Positions 33,895 to 43,620 are shown, numbered from the stretch's first letter. The stretch is DNA of 64,000 nucleotides from RGIG9041 sp045657265 (GCA_045657265.1 JAZOSU010000015.1:1-64000); one strand, 5' to 3'. Notes: a model not told the origin generated them from the sequence alone. A program made the numbers and translations.

Positions 33895-36273
33895 GTGAAC
33901 GACCGAAAAAATTTCTATTATAAAAAATCTCTTGCTGCTCTTGAATTCGATAAGGTAAAAGAAATACTTTCTACATATGCGGCAATAGACAAAACCAAAC
34001 AAATCATTAAAAATATGGTTCCGCTTTACGATTTGGAATGCGCACGTCGTATGCAGATGGAAACAACGCAGGCAAGAAATATGATTGCTCTTAATAATCG
34101 TCTGCCTATGGGAAATTTGTCAGACGATATTGATTTGTATATCGGTAAAGCAGTTAAGGGTATTACTCTTAATGTGAAAGACTTTATGTCTATTGCAAAA
34201 CTTATGCAGATATCTGTAAATATGTCTCGTTTTCAGGCGGACAGCAATGCGGATTGCAGTTTGCTTTCTGTTATGTTTGAAAAACTTTATACAGATAAGG
34301 CTTTGCTTGACAGAATAAATAAAACTTTTCCCGATGGCGAACATATCGCAGATGATGCATCGCCTCAGCTTCTTTCTATCAGAAGAGCAATTATCAGAGA
34401 ATCGGCAAAAATCAAAGATACTCTTGATAAGTATATTAAAAATGCAGATGTTGCACAATATTTGCAGGAATCTATAGTTACTATCCGTTATGACAGATTT
34501 GTAATTCCTGTTAAAGCTGAAAACCGCAGTAATATCAAGGGTCTTGTTCACGATACTTCAAATACGGGTTCGACTCTTTTTGTAGAACCGCTGTTTGTTA
34601 TTGAGGCGAATAATAATATAAGACGGCTTGAAAACGAAGAAAAACAGGAAATAGAAAGAATATTAAAAGAACTTACCGAGCTTGTCTCTGTCTATGCTCC
34701 ATCTCTTCTTGATTCCTATAAAAATCTTTTGTCTCTTGACTATATTTTTGCCAAAGCGAGATATAGTTATGACAAAGATATGATTGAACCAAAATTATCG
34801 AAAACAAAAAAAATCAGTTTTAAGAATGCATATCATCCACTTATTTCAAAAGATGTAATGGTTCCTTTGAGTATATCAATGGATGGGGACACCGATACAG
34901 TTATAGTTACAGGACCTAATACAGGCGGTAAAACCGTATTTCTTAAAACGCTCGGTCTTATGTGTTTGATGGCAAAATCAGGTATGCACATTCCTTGCCA
35001 TGAGGCGGAAATATTTGTGTTTGATAAAGTATATGCAGATATAGGTGATGAACAGTCAATAGAGCAGTCTCTTTCTACTTTTTCGTCTCATATGAAAAAT
35101 ATTAAAAATATTATCGCAAACGCATCCGATTCTTCTCTTGTTCTTTTTGATGAGTTGGGAAGCGGAACCGATCCTGTAGAAGGTGCCGCCCTTGCTATAG
35201 CTGTTATTGAAAAAATCAGATCTCTTGGCAGTTTTGCAGCTTGTACGACACATTACAGTGAACTGAAAACATACGCTCTTGAAACTGATGGTATAAAAAA
35301 TGCTTCTTTTGAGTTTGACCTTAAATCACTCAGCCCTACTTATAGAATAAACATCGGTATACCGGGCAAATCGTATGCTTTTGAAATTTCAAAACATCTT
35401 GGTATTCAAAGCGATGTTATAGAAAACGCAAAAGCTTTGGTTGGTGATGATGTAAAACGTTTTGATAAAGTTGTAGACCAACTGCTTCGCGAAAAAAACG
35501 AATATGAAAATCTCAAACGTGAACTTGCATCTTCACGACTTGAATTGTTGGCACAAAAACAGGAATTTGAAGAAAAATCACGTAAACTTGATAAAAATAT
35601 TGACAGAGAACTTGAAAATGCAAGAATCAAAGCGCGTCAGGTTGTTGAAAAAGCAAGACACGATGCAGCTGTCATGCTTGAAAATCTCAAAAAGCAAAAA
35701 GATGAACTTGATAAAAATTCATATTTGAAAATGAAAAGTATGATACGTTCCGGTATGTCAAAACTTGACGTAGAAGATAGCGGAACAAAACAAGAACAAC
35801 CGGTAGGTGAACGTATAGCCAAAGCTGAAGTCGGTATGAAAGTTTTTGTTGGTAAGCTTTCAAAAACAGGTGAGATTATTTCAGTTTCGGGAGACAGTGC
35901 AAAGGTGAAGTGCGGAGCAATTTCTATAAATGTAAAAGTTTCGGATTTATTTGTAGCACCTGAAGAAAAGAAACCTGTAAATAAGAAGGTTCAAAGCAGT
36001 GCAAAAGTTATAAGAACTGCGAGTCTTGAGGCAAAAATGGAACTTGATATCAGAGGAGAAACAGTCCTTGATGCTTGTGATGCTATTGACAGATTTCTTG
36101 ATTCGGCTATACTTGACCATCTCAGCTCCGTGTCTATAATTCACGGCAAAGGCACCGGTGCGCTTCGTTCAGGGGTACATGCTCATCTTAAAGGTCACCG
36201 TCAGGTCAAAGGCTTCAGACTTGGAGCCTACGGAGAAGGGGACAGCGGTGTTACCGTTGTAGAATTAAAATAG
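33895..36273 (+). CDS. mutS2: Endonuclease MutS2
   Basis: MutS2 is a MutS paralogue involved in recombination control and stalled-ribosome rescue. The 792-residue protein has a MutS core, Walker A GPNTGGKT near 340, Walker B LVLFDELGSGTDP, a long coiled-coil and a C-terminal Smr nuclease domain (LDIRGETVLDA, IIHGKGTGALRSGV). The start is GTG 33895, four bases after the recO stop. Confidence 0.95.
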   Translation: MNDRKNFYYKKSLAALEFDKVKEILSTYAAIDKTKQIIKNMVPLYDLECARRMQMETTQARNMIALNNRLPMGNLSDDIDLYIGKAVKGITLNVKDFMSIAKLMQISVNMSRFQADSNADCSLLSVMFEKLYTDKALLDRINKTFPDGEHIADDASPQLLSIRRAIIRESAKIKDTLDKYIKNADVAQYLQESIVTIRYDRFVIPVKAENRSNIKGLVHDTSNTGSTLFVEPLFVIEANNNIRRLENEEKQEIERILKELTELVSVYAPSLLDSYKNLLSLDYIFAKARYSYDKDMIEPKLSKTKKISFKNAYHPLISKDVMVPLSISMDGDTDTVIVTGPNTGGKTVFLKTLGLMCLMAKSGMHIPCHEAEIFVFDKVYADIGDEQSIEQSLSTFSSHMKNIKNIIANASDSSLVLFDELGSGTDPVEGAALAIAVIEKIRSLGSFAACTTHYSELKTYALETDGIKNASFEFDLKSLSPTYRINIGIPGKSYAFEISKHLGIQSDVIENAKALVGDDVKRFDKVVDQLLREKNEYENLKRELASSRLELLAQKQEFEEKSRKLDKNIDRELENARIKARQVVEKARHDAAVMLENLKKQKDELDKNSYLKMKSMIRSGMSKLDVEDSGTKQEQPVGERIAKAEVGMKVFVGKLSKTGEIISVSGDSAKVKCGAISINVKVSDLFVAPEEKKPVNKKVQSSAKVIRTASLEAKMELDIRGETVLDACDAIDRFLDSAILDHLSSVSIIHGKGTGALRSGVHAHLKGHRQVKGFRLGAYGEGDSGVTVVELK

Positions 36274-36287
36274 TTTAGGAGATAAAA

Positions 36288-36791
36288 ATGTTTGCACCAG
36301 ATTATTTTTTAAATTCGGTTTTTGATGTAGATGCTGAGTTTATAAAAAATAATAACTGCAAGGCGGTTATATTTGATATTGACAATACTTTGGTGGGATT
36401 TACCGTCAAACATCCTACCGAAGAAATCAAAAACTACATAGATTCTCTTTTGAAAAGTGGAATAAAAATTTCAATCGCATCAAATAACAACGAAGAAAGA
36501 GTTACAGAATTTACTCGTTCGCTTGGAGTGGATTTTGCTTTCAGAGCTTGTAAGCCGCTTCCTTTTGCACTTTTAAAGCTTTGTAAAAAAATGAATGTAA
36601 AGCCAAAACAGACTATGCTTGTGGGTGATCAGGTATTTACCGATTCACTTGGTGCAAATCTTTGTAATATGGTTTCTGTTATGGTAGATATTATAGATAC
36701 AAAAGAAAATCTTACTTTTAAGATTAAACGAGCTCTTGAAAAACCTGTTATAAATGCAAAGAAAAGAAAGGATGCGAGAAAAAATGGTTAA
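36288..36791 (+). CDS. yqeG: YqeG-family HAD phosphatase
   Basis: This is a HAD superfamily IIIA protein; YqeG often sits near ribosome-maturation genes. The 167-residue protein has the DxD motif VIFDIDNTLVGF near 32, SNNNEERV and the acidic motif MLVGDQVFTD. TTTAGGAG precedes the ATG. It overlaps the next gene by eight bases. Its physiological substrate is unknown. Confidence 0.88.
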   Translation: MFAPDYFLNSVFDVDAEFIKNNNCKAVIFDIDNTLVGFTVKHPTEEIKNYIDSLLKSGIKISIASNNNEERVTEFTRSLGVDFAFRACKPLPFALLKLCKKMNVKPKQTMLVGDQVFTDSLGANLCNMVSVMVDIIDTKENLTFKIKRALEKPVINAKKRKDARKNG

Positions 36792-37632
36792 ATTCGGACC
36801 TGCAGGTAATTGCGAAATGTTTTATGAAGCAGGGTATAAAAACACCTTTCAGATGCCTGAGTTTTTAGGTAGTATAGGACTTGATGCATACGAAGTGCAA
36901 TGCGGTAGAGGTGTCAGAATGGGAGACGATGCAGCAGAAAAACTCGCCTTGTCTGCTAAAGAAAACGATATATCTTTGTCCATTCACGCACCGTACTATA
37001 TTTCGATGTCAAGCGTTGATGAAGAAAAGCGTATGGGCAGTATAAACTATATACTCCAAAGCGCCGCTCTTGCAAAAAAAATTGATGCAAAAAGAATAAT
37101 AGTTCATAGCGGTTCATGTTCTAAAATATCAAGAGAAGAAGCCCTTGAACTTGCACTTGATACGATGAAAAAAGCTGTTAATCAAATGGACGAGAACGGT
37201 TTTGCTGATATAAGTATTTGCCCCGAAACTATGGGGAAAATAAATCAGCTTGGAACGCTTTATGAAGTCATGGAACTTTGTAAGGTTGACGAGCGTATAA
37301 TTCCGGCAATTGATTTCGGTCATCTTAATGCAAGGGAAGGCGGTATTCTTAAAACAGTAGCCGACTTTGAAAAAATTGTTGACACCATAGAAAAGGAACT
37401 CGGCGGATTTCGAGCTGAAAATTTTCACGTACATTTTTCTAAAATTGAGTATTCAGCAGGGGGAGAGAAAAAACATCTTACTTTTGAAGATAAAGTTTTT
37501 GGTCCCGAATTTGAGCCGTTTGCAGAAGTAATATATAAACGTAATCTTTCTCCTGTTATCATTTGCGAAAGCGCAGGAACTATGTCAAAGGATGCTTTGT
37601 ATATGAAGAATTACTATAATTCGATAAAATAA
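36784..37632 (+). CDS. TIM-barrel protein of the endonuclease IV type
   Basis: The 282-residue protein matches the AP endonuclease IV-like fold: the N-terminal FGPAGN, SIHAPYYISMSS, IIVHSGS, ICPETMGK, IDFGHLNA and FHVHFS carry histidines and acids usual for the metal site. It could be a true deoxyribonuclease IV or a sugar isomerase-like relative. The deoxyribonuclease reading is favoured by HAPYYIS, PETMG and DFGH. ATG 36784 gives AAAGGATG as ribosome site. Confidence 0.75.
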   Translation: MVKFGPAGNCEMFYEAGYKNTFQMPEFLGSIGLDAYEVQCGRGVRMGDDAAEKLALSAKENDISLSIHAPYYISMSSVDEEKRMGSINYILQSAALAKKIDAKRIIVHSGSCSKISREEALELALDTMKKAVNQMDENGFADISICPETMGKINQLGTLYEVMELCKVDERIIPAIDFGHLNAREGGILKTVADFEKIVDTIEKELGGFRAENFHVHFSKIEYSAGGEKKHLTFEDKVFGPEFEPFAEVIYKRNLSPVIICESAGTMSKDALYMKNYYNSIK

Positions 37633-37642
37633 TAAAATTTAC

Positions 37643-37671
37643 TTGAAAATAAAAGAATATTGTAGTACAAT
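37643..37671 (+). promoter_or_regulatory. Promoter for efp
   Basis: TTGAAA (37643-37648) and TACAAT (37666-37671) are 17 bp apart, 32 bp before the efp start. Confidence 0.6.
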
Positions 37672-37703
37672 ATGTGAAGAATATTTTGGAGGTAATTTAT
37701 AAT

Positions 37704-38261
37704 ATGATTACAGCAGGTGATTTCAGAAACGGCGTGACTTTTGATATGGACGGTCAGGTTTTTCAGGTAATTGAATTCCAACACGTAAAACCAGGTAAAG
37801 GTGCCGCTTTCGTAAGAACTAAATTTAAAAACGTTATCACAGGTGCAGTGGTTGAAAAATCATTTAACCCTACAGATAAGTTTGAAAACGCTTATGTTGA
37901 AAGAAAAGAGTATGAGTATCTTTATAACGATGGTGAACTCTACTACTTTATGGATAGCGAAACATATGAACAGCTTCCTCTTAATGCGGACAAACTTGGC
38001 GATAACTTCAGATTCGTAAAAGAAAATGATGTTGTTAAAATTATGTCATACAAAGGCAACGTTTTCGGTGTTGAGCCACCTCTTTTTGTTGAACTTGAAG
38101 TTACAGATACTGAACCCGGCGTAAGAGGCGATACAGCTACTAACGTTACAAAACCGGCTACTCTTGAAACAGGTGCTGTTATTAAAGTTCCGATCTTCAT
38201 CAATCAGGGTGAAAAAATCAGAATTGATACAAGAACCGGCGAGTACATGGAAAGAGCATAA
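37704..38261 (+). CDS. efp: Elongation factor P
   Basis: EF-P relieves ribosomes stalled at polyproline. The 185-residue protein has K32 in the KPGKGAAF loop, the site that is modified in Bacillus, and the C-terminal motif VPIFINQGEKIRIDTRTGEY. ATG 37704 is fixed by GGAGG at 37689-37693 and the family N-terminus. No lysyl-modification genes are nearby. Confidence 0.96.
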   Translation: MITAGDFRNGVTFDMDGQVFQVIEFQHVKPGKGAAFVRTKFKNVITGAVVEKSFNPTDKFENAYVERKEYEYLYNDGELYYFMDSETYEQLPLNADKLGDNFRFVKENDVVKIMSYKGNVFGVEPPLFVELEVTDTEPGVRGDTATNVTKPATLETGAVIKVPIFINQGEKIRIDTRTGEYMERA

Positions 38262-38286
38262 TATTAGTCTAAGGGAGAATACGAAA

Positions 38287-38697
38287 ATGACTTTACTTGA
38301 AAGAGTATCATATATCCGTGGTCTTATTGATGGTTTAAATCTTAATGAAAATGAACCCATAAACAAAATCGTTATTGAAATGGTAGATGTTCTTGATGAG
38401 ATGGCAGCTACTATTGAAGATATGGACGATTATATCGGTGAACTTGATGAATACATCGGTGAAATCGATGAAGACCTTGAAGCAGTTGAAGATTATCTTG
38501 ATGAGTGTGACGAATATGATGAAGAGTGTGAAGATGATTTCTACTCTGTTATTTGTCCTAATTGCGGTGAACAGTTTTGTGTAGATGATGAAACTGCACA
38601 AAAAGGCGAACTTAATTGCCCTAACTGCAATGAAGAACTTGAATTTGACCTTTCAGACTGTGAAGGTTGCGACTGTTGCGATTGCGACAACGAATAA
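38287..38697 (+). CDS. CD1247-type protein with C-terminal zinc ribbon
   Basis: The 136-residue protein starts MTLLERVSYIRGLIDGL, the pattern of the CD1247 N-terminal domain, which often follows efp in Clostridia. A very acidic linker (many ED pairs, about 40-80) leads to a zinc ribbon with two CPNC motifs, CPNCGEQF and CPNCNEEL, and a Cys-rich tail CEGCDCCDCDNE. AAGGGAG precedes the ATG. Function unknown, probably protein or nucleic-acid binding. Confidence 0.78.
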   Translation: MTLLERVSYIRGLIDGLNLNENEPINKIVIEMVDVLDEMAATIEDMDDYIGELDEYIGEIDEDLEAVEDYLDECDEYDEECEDDFYSVICPNCGEQFCVDDETAQKGELNCPNCNEELEFDLSDCEGCDCCDCDNE

Positions 38698-38710
38698 TCA
38701 AGACTTAATA

Positions 38711-38746
38711 AAAATATCCCAAGTGCAAATGCACTTGGGATATTTT
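38711..38746. terminator. Bidirectional terminator after efp and the CD1247-type gene
   Basis: AAAATATCCCAAGTGC (38711-38726) pairs with GCACTTGGGATATTTT (38731-38746) perfectly over a four-base loop. It serves the convergent HAD gene too. Confidence 0.92.
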
Positions 38747-38793
38747 ATTGTAATATATCAAAGTTTCAGGGAACTTATCCGAGATTTTATGTT

Positions 38794-39432
38794 TTATATG
38801 TATTTTAATAATTCTTCGGGATGATTTATACTGCCATCTGCATTTTCAAAAGGTTTGTTGCCGTAAAAACCCCATGCGGCACCGAGAGTTAAAACGTTTG
38901 CATTTTTACCTGTATCAATGTCGACACCGCTGTCACCGCAGTAAATGCAGTCATCAGATGTAAAACCGAATTTTGCTAAAATTTCAAAAAGCTGAGTTGT
39001 ATCGGGTTTTATAGGTACACCGTCTTTTTGTCCGTAAACTGCATCAAATGTGTCGGGAAAATAACTTTTTACACAGTCTTTTACAATTTTATCCGGTTTG
39101 TTTGATAAAATACCGAGCTTAATACCGTTTTCTTTAAGGTTTTTAAGAAGCTCTAAAATTCCATCGTAAGGTTTTACACCGTATGATCCGTTTTCTTTAT
39201 AAAAATCAAGATAATCCGCTTTGAAATCATCCAATAAATTTTGGTCAACACCAACATATTCAGTTAAACTTTTTAAAAGCGCATTGGCACCGTGACCGAT
39301 AAAGTTTGGATATATATTTATATCTAAAGGTTTATATCCGTATTTTTTAAGCATTGTATTTCCACAATAAGCTATAGATTCTAATGTGTTTAGTAAAGTG
39401 CCGTCTAAATCAAAAATGGCGATTTTTTTCAT
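38794..39432 (-). CDS. HAD hydrolase, phosphoglycolate phosphatase-like
   Basis: The 212-residue protein has the HAD motifs FDLDGTLLNT near residue 6, LSNKPDKIV and YCGDSGVDIDTGKNA, with a helical cap. These fit the phosphoglycolate phosphatase/Gph branch, though substrates vary widely. ATG 39432 is preferred because GGAGAAATCA precedes it; the longer frame adds 13 residues with no ribosome site. Confidence 0.83.
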   Translation of the reverse strand: MKKIAIFDLDGTLLNTLESIAYCGNTMLKKYGYKPLDINIYPNFIGHGANALLKSLTEYVGVDQNLLDDFKADYLDFYKENGSYGVKPYDGILELLKNLKENGIKLGILSNKPDKIVKDCVKSYFPDTFDAVYGQKDGVPIKPDTTQLFEILAKFGFTSDDCIYCGDSGVDIDTGKNANVLTLGAAWGFYGNKPFENADGSINHPEELLKYI

Positions 39433-39497
39433 TTGATTTCTCCAATTTGTGAATTTTAGGTATTTTATCATATTGATGTTGTTATGTCAATTTTGCG

Positions 39498-39526
39498 TTG
39501 AAAAAAGCACTTATATTTGTTATACT
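39498..39526 (+). promoter_or_regulatory. Promoter for the uvrC operon
   Basis: TTGAAA (39498-39503) and TATACT (39521-39526) are 17 bp apart, 27 bp before the uvrC start. Confidence 0.6.
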
Positions 39527-39552
39527 GTTAATTAATGCAGGAGGTGATTTCT

Positions 39553-41355
39553 ATGAATAAAAATATTCGGGACAAATTGTCTGTTCTTACATCATCCCCC
39601 GGTGTGTATATAATGAAAAATCAGAATGATGAAATTATATATATTGGTAAAGCTAAAAATCTTAAAAACCGCGTTAGTCAGTATTTTGTTGCAAATTCAA
39701 ATCATTCTTTAAAAGTTCTTAGAATGATATCCAATATTGAAGATTTTGAATATATAGTAACGGGATCTGAAATTGAAGCGCTTATACTTGAAAATAATCT
39801 TATAAAAGAACATAAACCGAAATACAACATTCTTTTAAAGGATGACAAAACTTATCCGTATATTTCTCTTGATAAAAAAAGTCCTTACCCGAGATTTAAT
39901 CTCGCAAGACGTAGAAATAACAATGATTTAAGATATTTCGGACCGTTTAAATCGTCAGCTTCTGTATGGGAAATAATCCGTACTGTAAATTCTTTGTTTG
40001 GACTATATAGCTGTAAACATAAATTTCCTCAGGAATTCAGCAAATTCCGTCCCTGCCTTAATTATCATATCGGAAAATGTGATGGTATCTGTACAGGAAA
40101 TATATCTGAAACGGAATATAAAAAGAATATAGAAAAAGCCGTAATGTTTCTTAGTGGTGATTATAAGTATCTGCTTTCACAGCTTCAGAGCGAAATGGAA
40201 TCTTATTCTGAAAACCTTGAGTTTGAAAAAGCTGCGTCAGTAAGGGATAGAATAAATAGCATAAAACGACTTGAATCAAAACAGATTATAGTTACCTCTC
40301 CCAATGTAAACAGAGATATTATTGCATATTCACAGCTTGATAATGATATTTGTTTTTCTGTTATGCATATACGTATGGGTAAACTTATATTTCAGGATAC
40401 ACTTTTTGTAACAGATTCAGTTGAAGATATTATGGGAGTGTTCATTGAACGTTATTATCAGCAAAAAGATATAATACCAAAAGATATAGCAGTTTCGGTT
40501 ATGCCTGAAAATGCAGAGCTTCTTTCAGAATGGCTGACAAAACAAAAAGGGTCAAACGTTAAAATTTTTAAAGCTCAGAAAGGCGAAAATCAGAAACTTG
40601 TTGATCTTTGTATGAAAAATGCCGCAGAAAAATTAGCTGATAAAAAATCAAACGGAATTCGTACCAATAAACTGATGCTTCAGATTTCTCAGATGCTCGG
40701 TCTTTCATCTGTTCCATCAAGATTTGAAATGTATGACATTTCAAATTTCGGGTCTGACAGTATTGTGGGCGGTATGATAGTTTGGCAGGATGGCCGCTTT
40801 AAACGTTCTGACTATAAGAAATTCAAATTTGAACAAGCTGTTATGTCGGATGACTATAAATATACTTATGAAATGATAGAAAGACGCTTAAAACGTCTTG
40901 ATATCGCTTCAGAAGGCTTTGAAGAAAAACCTGATATCATTTTTGTTGATGGCGGATTAGGACATATAAACGCAGTTTTACCGCTTTTTAAAGATAGGGA
41001 TATTAAAGTTTTTGGTCTTGTGAAAGATAGAAAACATAAAACCAGAGCAATAGTGAGCAAAGATGGGGAAGTGGATTTGAGAACCAACCCTGCAGTCTTT
41101 AAGTTTTTTACCCTTTTGCAAGATGAGGTTCATAGATTTGCGATAACATATATGAGTAAAAACAAAAAAACTAAAATGCTTAGTTCTGAACTTATGGGTA
41201 TTGAGGGCGTAGGAAAAGAAAGATATAAAGCTTTGATGGATAAATTCAAAACTGTCGAGAAAATTAAAAAAGCATCACCTGAACAGCTTGCAGAAACCAA
41301 AGGAATATCTTTGTCTCTGGCACAAAAGATTTATGATTATTTTAATGAGGTTTAA
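39553..41355 (+). CDS. uvrC: Excinuclease ABC subunit C
   Basis: UvrC makes both incisions in nucleotide excision repair. The 600-residue protein has the N-terminal GIY-YIG nuclease (GVYIMKNQ, IIYIGKAKNLKNRV), a UVR region near 205-225 (YSENLEFEKAASVRDRI), the second nuclease segment DISNFGSDSIVGGMI and IFVDGGLGHINA, and C-terminal helix-hairpin-helix repeats. Start ATG 39553 is preceded by GGAGGTG. uvrA and uvrB are elsewhere. Confidence 0.96.
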   Translation: MNKNIRDKLSVLTSSPGVYIMKNQNDEIIYIGKAKNLKNRVSQYFVANSNHSLKVLRMISNIEDFEYIVTGSEIEALILENNLIKEHKPKYNILLKDDKTYPYISLDKKSPYPRFNLARRRNNNDLRYFGPFKSSASVWEIIRTVNSLFGLYSCKHKFPQEFSKFRPCLNYHIGKCDGICTGNISETEYKKNIEKAVMFLSGDYKYLLSQLQSEMESYSENLEFEKAASVRDRINSIKRLESKQIIVTSPNVNRDIIAYSQLDNDICFSVMHIRMGKLIFQDTLFVTDSVEDIMGVFIERYYQQKDIIPKDIAVSVMPENAELLSEWLTKQKGSNVKIFKAQKGENQKLVDLCMKNAAEKLADKKSNGIRTNKLMLQISQMLGLSSVPSRFEMYDISNFGSDSIVGGMIVWQDGRFKRSDYKKFKFEQAVMSDDYKYTYEMIERRLKRLDIASEGFEEKPDIIFVDGGLGHINAVLPLFKDRDIKVFGLVKDRKHKTRAIVSKDGEVDLRTNPAVFKFFTLLQDEVHRFAITYMSKNKKTKMLSSELMGIEGVGKERYKALMDKFKTVEKIKKASPEQLAETKGISLSLAQKIYDYFNEV

Positions 41356-41361
41356 TTTATT

Positions 41362-41916
41362 ATGATGAGAATAATTTCAGGCAGCCGCAGAGGAAAAAAA
41401 CTAAATACTTTAGAGGGTGAAAATACAAGACCAACCCTTGAAAGAGTAAAACAAGCTTTTTTTAATGCTATACAGTTTGATATAGCAGGAAGAAAAGTGC
41501 TTGATTTGTTTGCAGGAAGCGGTCAGCTTGGACTGGAAGCTTTGTCAAGAGGTGCGCAGTTTTGTTATTTTAACGATATGTCTTCTCAGGCAGTATCAAT
41601 TATCGAAAAAAATATAAATTGCTGTAATTTTGGACAAATGTCTCAAGTTACTTGCAAATCTTATATTGATTGTGTTAAAATTATAAAAGATAGGGGAGAT
41701 AGGGTATCTTTGGTTTTTCTTGATCCCCCATATGGTAAAAATCTGGTTAATGATGCACTTTTGCAATTAAGAGAATTTGATGTATTGGAAGACGATTTTA
41801 TTATTGTTTGCGAAAGTTCTGTTTCTGATGAAATTAATTGCGAAGGTTTTGAACTTTATAGAGAATATAAATATTCTGATATTAAAATTACTATCTTAAA
41901 AACGAAAGAGAGTTAA
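41362..41916 (+). CDS. rsmD: 16S rRNA (guanine-966-N2) methyltransferase RsmD
   Basis: RsmD methylates G966 of 16S rRNA during 30S assembly. The 184-residue protein begins MRIISGSRRGKKL and has the SAM-binding motif LDLFAGSGQLGLEAL near 47 and the catalytic FLDPPYGK. ATG 41362 and ATG 41365 are both possible. coaD follows after one base, a common Firmicutes order. Confidence 0.93.
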   Translation: MMRIISGSRRGKKLNTLEGENTRPTLERVKQAFFNAIQFDIAGRKVLDLFAGSGQLGLEALSRGAQFCYFNDMSSQAVSIIEKNINCCNFGQMSQVTCKSYIDCVKIIKDRGDRVSLVFLDPPYGKNLVNDALLQLREFDVLEDDFIIVCESSVSDEINCEGFELYREYKYSDIKITILKTKES

Positions 41917-41917
41917 T

Positions 41918-42409
41918 ATGGAAAGAAGCGCAGTTTATCCCGGTTCTTTTGATCCTATAACAAAAGGACATCTTGATATAATTAAACGTTCGTCTAAAAT
42001 GTTTGACAAACTTTACATTTCTGTTCTTAACAATTCTTCCAAAAAATGTAGTTTTACTATAGAAGAACGAATGGAAATGCTTAGAAAATGTACGGCAGAC
42101 ATTCCAAATGTAGAAGTTTGTACGTTTAATGGTCTTTTGGTTGAACATGCTAAAGAACTTGGAGTTATTGCAATAGTAAGAGGCCTTCGTGCCGTTACTG
42201 ATTTTGAATATGAATTTCAAATGGCTTTGACAAATAGAAAATTACACAAGCAAATTGAAACAACGTTTCTTGTTACAAATGCTAAATATGTTTATTTGTC
42301 ATCAAGCATAGTTAAAGAAATTGCTTCTAACGGTGGGGATATTACTGATTTTGTTCCGCCGATTGTATTAGAGGATATTGAACAAAGATTAAAAAAACAG
42401 AAAGGGTAA
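41918..42409 (+). CDS. coaD: Phosphopantetheine adenylyltransferase
   Basis: CoaD makes dephospho-CoA from phosphopantetheine and ATP. The 163-residue protein has the nucleotidyltransferase motif YPGSFDPITKGHLDI, IVRGLRAVTDFEYE and the SSSIVKEIA loop. Length and motifs are normal. The last CoA step, coaE, lies in the same window at 58434. Confidence 0.97.
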   Translation: MERSAVYPGSFDPITKGHLDIIKRSSKMFDKLYISVLNNSSKKCSFTIEERMEMLRKCTADIPNVEVCTFNGLLVEHAKELGVIAIVRGLRAVTDFEYEFQMALTNRKLHKQIETTFLVTNAKYVYLSSSIVKEIASNGGDITDFVPPIVLEDIEQRLKKQKG

Positions 42410-42415
42410 ACTATT

Positions 42416-42868
42416 ATGGATTTTGAAGAAATACTTAACGCGTTAGAGGACTTGGTTGAAAATTCCTGGACATTGCCGATGTCAGGTGGCAGAACTGTTG
42501 TGGACAGTGCGCAGATTCTTGAATTTGTAAAAGAAATGCGTCTTAATCTCCCTGAAGAGATGAAACGTTCTAAGAAAATAATTAAAGAACGTGATGACAT
42601 TATTACCCGCGCAAGAGCTGAAGCAGAAGGAATTATTGTTGCAGCACAGGTACAGGCAAAACATCTTGTTTCTGAACAGGAAATATACAAAAATGCACAG
42701 ATTAAATCTAATGAAATAGTTGCAAACGCTCAGAGTGCTGCTAAAGATTTACGTAGTGCTACTATTGATTATTGTGATAATGTTCTTAAGAAAACAGAAG
42801 ATACTCTTAAAAAAGGTTATGACAGTATTGCAGAGACAAGAAAGAACATAAGAAAGTCTGAAAAATAA
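42416..42868 (+). CDS. Coiled-coil protein, DivIVA/ATP-synthase H-like
   Basis: This 150-residue protein is rich in charged helices from about 40 on, with a long amphipathic coiled coil (ERDDIITRARAEAEGIIVAA). It is conserved next to coaD in Clostridia and resembles the annotated 'vacuolar ATPase subunit H-like' proteins, though that name says little. The first 40 residues contain a short hydrophobic and SGGRTVVDSAQ segment. Its function is unknown. Confidence 0.65.
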   Translation: MDFEEILNALEDLVENSWTLPMSGGRTVVDSAQILEFVKEMRLNLPEEMKRSKKIIKERDDIITRARAEAEGIIVAAQVQAKHLVSEQEIYKNAQIKSNEIVANAQSAAKDLRSATIDYCDNVLKKTEDTLKKGYDSIAETRKNIRKSEK

Positions 42869-43599
42869 TGAACAAAATAATGGGCCGCGTTTATGCACTG
42901 GATATTTTGCGCGGAATTGCAGTTATAGGAATGGTATTTCACCATTCTCTTGTTTCTGCTGAAATTGTTTTTGATACCACATTTGATATTCTGTCAACAA
43001 AAGCTTTTGAAATAGTTCAGCTTTTGTTTGTTATGATTTTTTTATTGGTCTCAGGTATTTGTACAAATTATAGTCGCAATATTATAAAACGAGGCTTGAT
43101 TGTAACAGGAGCTGCATTGGTTGTATCTTTTGCTACCTGTGTTGTTATGCCTTATATGGGAATAACGGGACTAAATATTTATTTCGGTATTCTTCATATG
43201 TTCGGGCTTTCAATGCTGATTTTTGGTTTGCTTGAAAAAGCATTTAAAAAAATCAATCCTGTTTTCGGAATGATTCTTTTTACAGTTTTGTTCTTTGTTT
43301 ATTATGCATACTATAAAACAGAACCTATAGGCTCTTCGTATATCCTTATGGCTTTTGGAGTATTGCATGAGGATATAACGTCGTACGGAGACTATTATCC
43401 GCTATTGCCCTATTTCTTTATGTTTATAACAGGCACATATTTAGGAATTTTTGTAAAAAGGCGCAGTTTTCCTGATTGGTTTTATAATTTGCGGTGTGCG
43501 TTTTTTGAAAAATGCGGTAAATATTCTCTTTGGGTTTATATTGTACATCAACCGATTATTTTCGGTGCATTTTATTTAATTTCAATGATAAAAGGCTGA
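42868..43599 (+). CDS. DUF1624-type membrane acyltransferase-like protein
   Basis: This 243-residue protein has about eight membrane segments and the start YALDILRGIAVIGMVFHHSL, as in DUF1624/heparan-alpha-glucosaminide acetyltransferase-like proteins that transfer acyl groups to surface sugars. The conserved H in FHHSL fits. Its start overlaps the preceding stop. It has no clear strong ribosome site. The acceptor is unknown. Confidence 0.78.
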   Translation: MNKIMGRVYALDILRGIAVIGMVFHHSLVSAEIVFDTTFDILSTKAFEIVQLLFVMIFLLVSGICTNYSRNIIKRGLIVTGAALVVSFATCVVMPYMGITGLNIYFGILHMFGLSMLIFGLLEKAFKKINPVFGMILFTVLFFVYYAYYKTEPIGSSYILMAFGVLHEDITSYGDYYPLLPYFFMFITGTYLGIFVKRRSFPDWFYNLRCAFFEKCGKYSLWVYIVHQPIIFGAFYLISMIKG

Positions 43600-43620
43600 C
43601 GATTTATTCGTCAGCCTTTT
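43590..43620. terminator. Bidirectional terminator with two embedded stops
   Basis: AAAAGGCTGACG (43590-43601) pairs with CGTCAGCCTTTT (43609-43620) around ATTTATT. The plus-strand gene's TGA (43597-43599) lies in the left arm and the trmD stop (43604-43606) lies in the loop. Confidence 0.92.
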
